From an uncultured Verrucomicrobiota bacterium (lineage in GTDB: Bacteria > Verrucomicrobiota > Verrucomicrobiia > Limisphaerales > JADLHS01), in the NCBI GenBank assembly GCA_937894935.1, contig CALAYC010000286.1, forward strand, positions 1-9,460: a DNA stretch of 9,460 nt. The letters are read 5' to 3'. Made by a program: the position numbers and the translations under genes. The notes below the pieces were generated by a model. That model was not told where the DNA came from and ran no database searches. It saw only the letters and a list, made by a program, of their open reading frames with translations. Shown piece after piece: positions 6,322-9,460 of this stretch (positions within the stretch are counted from its first letter, which is position 1; the number at the start of each line of letters is the position of its first letter).

Positions 6322-6529
6322 CTGCTGAAAACGAGCGAGGTGATTCTGGGTCAGGAATAACCTTGGCAACGGCAGGCGTGTTCCGAACAAAATTCGTGCA
6401 AAGACTGGTTAATCTCAGTCAGAGATGTTACTTATGGCCTGTGGCCAGAGTTTTGGGCCGGATGATAGCCTGCCCGCCATCGACCTGAGGGATTCCTCAA
6501 CAGTAAAAGGCAAATCGAAGTTGGTCGTT
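6322..6529. other. Leader region upstream of the receiver-kinase gene
   Basis: The divergent gap 6225-6529 contains the promoter candidate above and otherwise little. A 5-bp hairpin ATCTC (6412-6416) / GAGAT (6422-6426) overlaps the alternative ATG at 6425. TGGCC-TGT-GGCCA at about 6434-6446 is a short palindrome. No operator or further gene is recognised. If translation begins at 6425, the sequence 6425-6529 is a 35-residue extension that contains no recognisable domain. Confidence 0.3.
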
Positions 6530-7720
6530 ATGCAAGAAACCGCAGCGGAAGCACCTGAGCGCGAAGATTTACCGCAAACGCCCGGCGGCCCCTCTCCCGA
6601 CGTCGCCCAACGCTCCCTGAACATTCTACATCTGGAAGATGATGCCAGTGACGCGGATCTGATTCATCATGCGCTGACTGAAGGTGGCATTCCGTGTGAA
6701 ATGATCCGTGTCCAAAGTGAAGCAGAGTTTGTCAACGCAGTGAGACAGAACCAGCTCGATCTGGTACTGGCAGATTTTTCCCTGCCGGGATTCGATGGCA
6801 TGGCTGCACTGAAACTCACCCGGCAAAATTCTCCGGATCTGCCGTTCATTCTCGTTTCCGGGACGATCGGCGAAGAACGCGCCGTCGAATCACTTAAAAA
6901 CGGCGCTACCGATTACGTATTGAAGGAGCGTTTATCCCGCTTGGTCCCGGCGGTGAAGCGCGCAATCCGCGAAGTCGAAGATCGCGCGGAACGGCGCCGC
7001 GCCGAGGCCGCGCGCGAAGAATACAGTCGCAAACTGCTCGCACTTTCGCGTCGTCTCGTCACCGCACAGGAAACCGAACGCCGCCACATCGCGCGCGAAT
7101 TGCACGACGAAATCGGCCAGACGCTGACGCTCGCACAATTGAATCTTCAGGCGGTCCTCGCCTCGCCCACCATTGATCCCGCCCAGAAAAATCAATTGCA
7201 GGAATGTTTGACTGCGGTGGATCGGGTGCTCGAACAGGTGCACGACATTTCGCTGAACCTGCGCCCGAGCATGTTGGATGATCTGGGGTTGGAAGCTGCG
7301 CTCCGCTGGTACACGAATCGGCAAGCCGCTCTCGTGGGCATCGAAGCTGATTTCATCGCGCAACCGCTCCCGCGCCGTCTGGATGCGCGAATTGAAACCG
7401 AATGTTTCCGCATCGCGCAGGAGGCATTGACCAATGTCGTGCGCCACGCTCAGGCGACCAAAGTGAAAGTGGAACTGCAACACAGCGCCGGGCGATTGCA
7501 ATTGCGCGTTTCCGACAACGGCGTGGGGTTCGACGTCTCCGGCAATCGCGCCCGCGCCGTGCGCGGAACGAGTCTGGGTCTGTTAAGCATGGAAGAACGC
7601 GCCGCCCTCGCCGGCGGCAATCTGGAAATCATTTCCGCTCCCGGCCAGGGCACGGCAATTCAAGCCTGGCTGCCGTTGGAATGGCAAAGCGACAAAACCC
7701 CTCCTGATACTCATGGCTGA
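6530..7720 (+). CDS. Receiver-histidine kinase fusion, NarL/DegS-type (HisKA_3)
   Basis: A soluble hybrid kinase of 396 residues (from ATG 6530) in which a receiver domain precedes the kinase. The receiver at about 31-150 has the acidic pocket Glu36, Asp37, Asp38, the phospho-acceptor Asp82 in LVLADFSLPG, Ser110 and Lys132 in the expected places, so it should be phosphorylatable. After a charged helical linker (about 150-185) comes the HisKA_3 dimerisation helix ERRHIARELHDEIGQTL, with His192 and a DxxxQ phosphatase motif (D193 to Q197). The ATPase domain has an N-box region with EALTN (298-302), DNGVGFD (329-335) and a GTSLGLLSMEERA lid (346-358). No membrane helix is present. An in-frame ATG at 6425 would add 35 residues; 6530 is chosen because the receiver needs none of them, but neither has a clear ribosome site. 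The 3' end overlaps the response regulator gene by 8 bp. Confidence 0.9.
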   Translation: MQETAAEAPEREDLPQTPGGPSPDVAQRSLNILHLEDDASDADLIHHALTEGGIPCEMIRVQSEAEFVNAVRQNQLDLVLADFSLPGFDGMAALKLTRQNSPDLPFILVSGTIGEERAVESLKNGATDYVLKERLSRLVPAVKRAIREVEDRAERRRAEAAREEYSRKLLALSRRLVTAQETERRHIARELHDEIGQTLTLAQLNLQAVLASPTIDPAQKNQLQECLTAVDRVLEQVHDISLNLRPSMLDDLGLEAALRWYTNRQAALVGIEADFIAQPLPRRLDARIETECFRIAQEALTNVVRHAQATKVKVELQHSAGRLQLRVSDNGVGFDVSGNRARAVRGTSLGLLSMEERAALAGGNLEIISAPGQGTAIQAWLPLEWQSDKTPPDTHG

Positions 7721-8378
7721 ACCAACTCCCACTCGATTGATATTGGCGGATGATCACACGCTCGTCCGGGCAGGCATCCGGAGCCTGTTGGAAAAACTGC
7801 CCAACGTCACCGTCGTCGCCGAAGCGAACAATGGCCGCGAAGTCATTGACCTCACGCATCAATTCAAACCGGACGTCGTCGTGATGGACATCGCGATGCC
7901 CGGCCTGAACGGACTCGACGCCGCCGAACGACTCACCGCTGAATTGCCCGAAGTGCGCGTGATTCTGCTCTCCATGCATCACAATGAAGAGTACGTCTGG
8001 CGCGCGCTCAAAGCCGGCGTGGCCGGTTATCTCTTGAAGAAAGCGGCGACCGCCGAACTCGAATCCGCACTGAAAGCGGTTCTCAAACGCGAAGTTTATT
8101 TAAGTCGCGAAATCGCCGAACGCCTGCCGAAGACTTTTGCGCGCGACGGCATCGCCGGTCAGAAAAGTCCACTGGAACAACTCAGCAGTCGCCAACGCGA
8201 AGTACTGCAATTGATTGCCGAAGGCCAGAACACTAAACAGATTGCCGACATGCTGAAAATCAGTCCGAAAACCGTCGAGTATCATCGCATCAAACTGATG
8301 GACGCGTTGAATGTCCACGACGTCCCGGGTCTGGTGCGCTTCGCATTGCGTGTCGGCCTCGTGCACCCTGAACCATAA
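7713..8378 (+). CDS. LuxR/NarL-family response regulator
   Basis: A 221-residue DNA-binding response regulator. The receiver (about 7-122) has Asp13 and Asp14 in LADDH, the phospho-acceptor Asp59 in VVVMDIAMPG, Ser87 and Lys109, all as in active NarL/FixJ regulators. The LuxR-type helix-turn-helix is at about 153-215: it begins LSSRQREVLQLIAEGQNTKQ and includes the recognition helix region ISPKTVEYHRIKLMDAL (183-199), which is close to the family consensus. It starts 8 bp inside the receiver-kinase gene (ATGGCTGA), so the two should be co-translated and form a cognate pair: the kinase phosphorylates the regulator, which then activates or represses unknown targets. The next gene begins about 76 bases downstream on the same strand and could be a target or part of the transcript (inference). 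Confidence 0.94.
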   Translation: MAEPTPTRLILADDHTLVRAGIRSLLEKLPNVTVVAEANNGREVIDLTHQFKPDVVVMDIAMPGLNGLDAAERLTAELPEVRVILLSMHHNEEYVWRALKAGVAGYLLKKAATAELESALKAVLKREVYLSREIAERLPKTFARDGIAGQKSPLEQLSSRQREVLQLIAEGQNTKQIADMLKISPKTVEYHRIKLMDALNVHDVPGLVRFALRVGLVHPEP

Positions 8379-8383
8379 GGTTC
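8370..8383 (+). terminator. Short hairpin over the response-regulator stop
   Basis: GAACC (8370-8374) and GGTTC (8379-8383) form a 5-bp stem with a 4-base loop ATAA that contains the stop codon TAA. Only a short mixed C/T stretch (TTCC) follows. This is a weak terminator candidate at most, so read-through into the following gene is quite possible. Confidence 0.2.
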
Positions 8384-8454
8384 TTCCAGCACCGTTTCTG
8401 ACTCGCCCTCAGGCAAATTCTTAACGCGCGCAAGCGATTGCAGGCAAGAAAGCT

Positions 8455-9460
8455 GTGGCCGAATCCTTGTCCTCGCCGTATTTTGCCCGCGTGATTTTGC
8501 GTTTCGTTTCCGTCGCAATCTTTTGCCTCGCCGGCTTCAGCGTTTTCAACGCTTCTGCTCAAATTGACCCGTTTCAAAGACATCTCCTCCAGCTTGGCTA
8601 CGATCAACCTTTGCAAGGACGCGGACCGCAAGCAGCCTACGTTTATTACTACTACAACAATCCCGAGTTTCTCCGCACCAACATCGCGTTACGCCTCGCG
8701 GTCGCGCCGGTCTATCTCGACAGCGAACTCGGTTTCAAACAATTGCTCGGTCCGCATACCGACGCCGGAATCGCCCTCAGCGGCGGCGGGTTCAGCGACA
8801 ATTATTACGAAGTGCGTCGTGGCGGTTACCGACGGGACGAAAGCTTTGAAGGTTACGGCGGCGGTGGTGCGTTGAAACTTTATCATCGCATTAATCCCAA
8901 CCAGATGATCCCGCTCAACGCCGTCTTCTCCGGCGGCTTTCATTATTCCACGTATTCGGACACCGATGAAACATCGCCGTTGTTTCGCGTGCCCGATGAT
9001 CGCGTGAATACCTTTGTGCGCGCCGGGTTGCGATTGGCCGGAAAAGAGCCGTTGCTTTATCCCGACCTCGCACTGGAATTCTCCGTCTGGTACGAACGCC
9101 AATGGCGCCTTGAGGATTCCAGTCTGTACGGATTCGGCGACCGCCGCGTGGAATCCGCCGTCAACCTCTACTGGCTCTACGCCTGTTTGAATTACGCGTG
9201 GACGAACACCGGCCATCAATTCACGTTCGCGCTGACGGCCGGAGATTCCGAACATGCGGATCGGTTCAGCGCATGGCGACTCGGTGGGGTGTTGCCGCTC
9301 GCCGCAGAATTTCCGCTCACACTACCGGGGTATTATTATCAGGAAATCTCCGCCCAACGCTTCGCTCACGCCTCCGCCAGTTACGCTTTTCCGCTGTCCA
9401 AAGATCTCTGCTGGCAAATGCGATTAACCGTCGCGAGTGCTTACGTGGATTACGTCCCGG
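8455..9460 (+). CDS. Exported, probably beta-barrel outer-membrane protein (3' end cut by window)
   Basis: An open frame runs from after a stop at 8422 to the window end. It starts with GTG 8455 (preceded by a purine-rich GGCAAGAAAG at 8443-8452) or GTG 8491, both giving a signal peptide that ends in NASA before Q36 (numbered from 8455). With GTG 8491 the signal peptide is a classic 23 residues. I see no ATG in frame near the 5' end. The mature part is rich in Tyr, Gly, Leu and Arg; it begins IDPFQRHLLQLGYDQPLQGR, followed by a tyrosine-rich YVYYYYNNPEF (62-72), and later alternates polar and hydrophobic residues in many short strands (for example RTNIALRLAVAPVYLDSELG and LYWLYACLNYAWT). This is typical of an outer-membrane beta-barrel. 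I do not recognise the family. The C-terminus, where barrel signatures sit, is missing, so function remains open. Confidence 0.7.
   Translation, partial: MAESLSSPYFARVILRFVSVAIFCLAGFSVFNASAQIDPFQRHLLQLGYDQPLQGRGPQAAYVYYYYNNPEFLRTNIALRLAVAPVYLDSELGFKQLLGPHTDAGIALSGGGFSDNYYEVRRGGYRRDESFEGYGGGGALKLYHRINPNQMIPLNAVFSGGFHYSTYSDTDETSPLFRVPDDRVNTFVRAGLRLAGKEPLLYPDLALEFSVWYERQWRLEDSSLYGFGDRRVESAVNLYWLYACLNYAWTNTGHQFTFALTAGDSEHADRFSAWRLGGVLPLAAEFPLTLPGYYYQEISAQRFAHASASYAFPLSKDLCWQMRLTVASAYVDYVP

Noticed and set aside
8689..9255. Minus-strand open frame of 188 codons
   Set aside because: It is antisense to the exported beta-rich protein, which has a signal peptide and strand-like composition; the minus-strand translation shows no recognisable motif.

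Overview
The window looks like a chromosomal segment of a Gram-negative bacterium, most likely a Verrucomicrobiota member related to Pedosphaera/Limisphaera. This is inferred from four things: moderately high GC, start codons mostly without a clear Shine-Dalgarno sequence, a DUF5009-type acyltransferase, and a small secreted FN3 protein whose C-terminal tail (ending in RFYRIR) is of a kind common in secreted verrucomicrobial proteins. I see no mobile element, CRISPR array, tRNA, rRNA or recombination gene.

Layout: (i) Bases 10-130 hold nested inverted repeats that could fold as a three-way junction, just upstream of a plus-strand adenylate-kinase-like gene (151-1371). (ii) The kinase converges on a long minus-strand block, read from high to low coordinates: a soluble histidine kinase with an N-terminal cyclic-nucleotide-binding fold (5365-4241), an exported single-domain rhodanese (4226-3849), a GNAT acetyltransferase (3694-3110), a small zinc-ribbon membrane protein (3012-2734) and a multi-pass DUF5009/HGSNAT-like acyltransferase (2737-1421). 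The first pair is 14 bp apart and the last pair overlaps by 4 bp (ATGA). (iii) A separate minus-strand gene encodes a secreted FN3 protein (6224-5616). (iv) After a divergent intergenic region with a good sigma70-like promoter candidate, a plus-strand two-component pair follows: a receiver-histidine kinase fusion of the NarL/DegS type (start 6530 or 6425, end 7720) overlapping its LuxR-type response regulator (7713-8378) by 8 bp. (v) An exported, tyrosine- and glycine-rich, probably beta-barrel protein begins at a non-ATG codon (8455 or 8491) and runs off the window.

How the genes may work together: the 6530-8378 pair is a self-contained two-component system without any transmembrane sensor; its input is a receiver domain, so it should be driven by another kinase or by a binding partner. 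The CNBD kinase at 4241-5365 has the opposite gap, a complete transmitter with no adjacent response regulator. A link between the two is attractive but is only inference. The most unusual items are the structured element at 10-130, the adenylate-kinase paralogue with a reduced LID and an extra C-terminal domain, and the two soluble kinases with complementary gaps.
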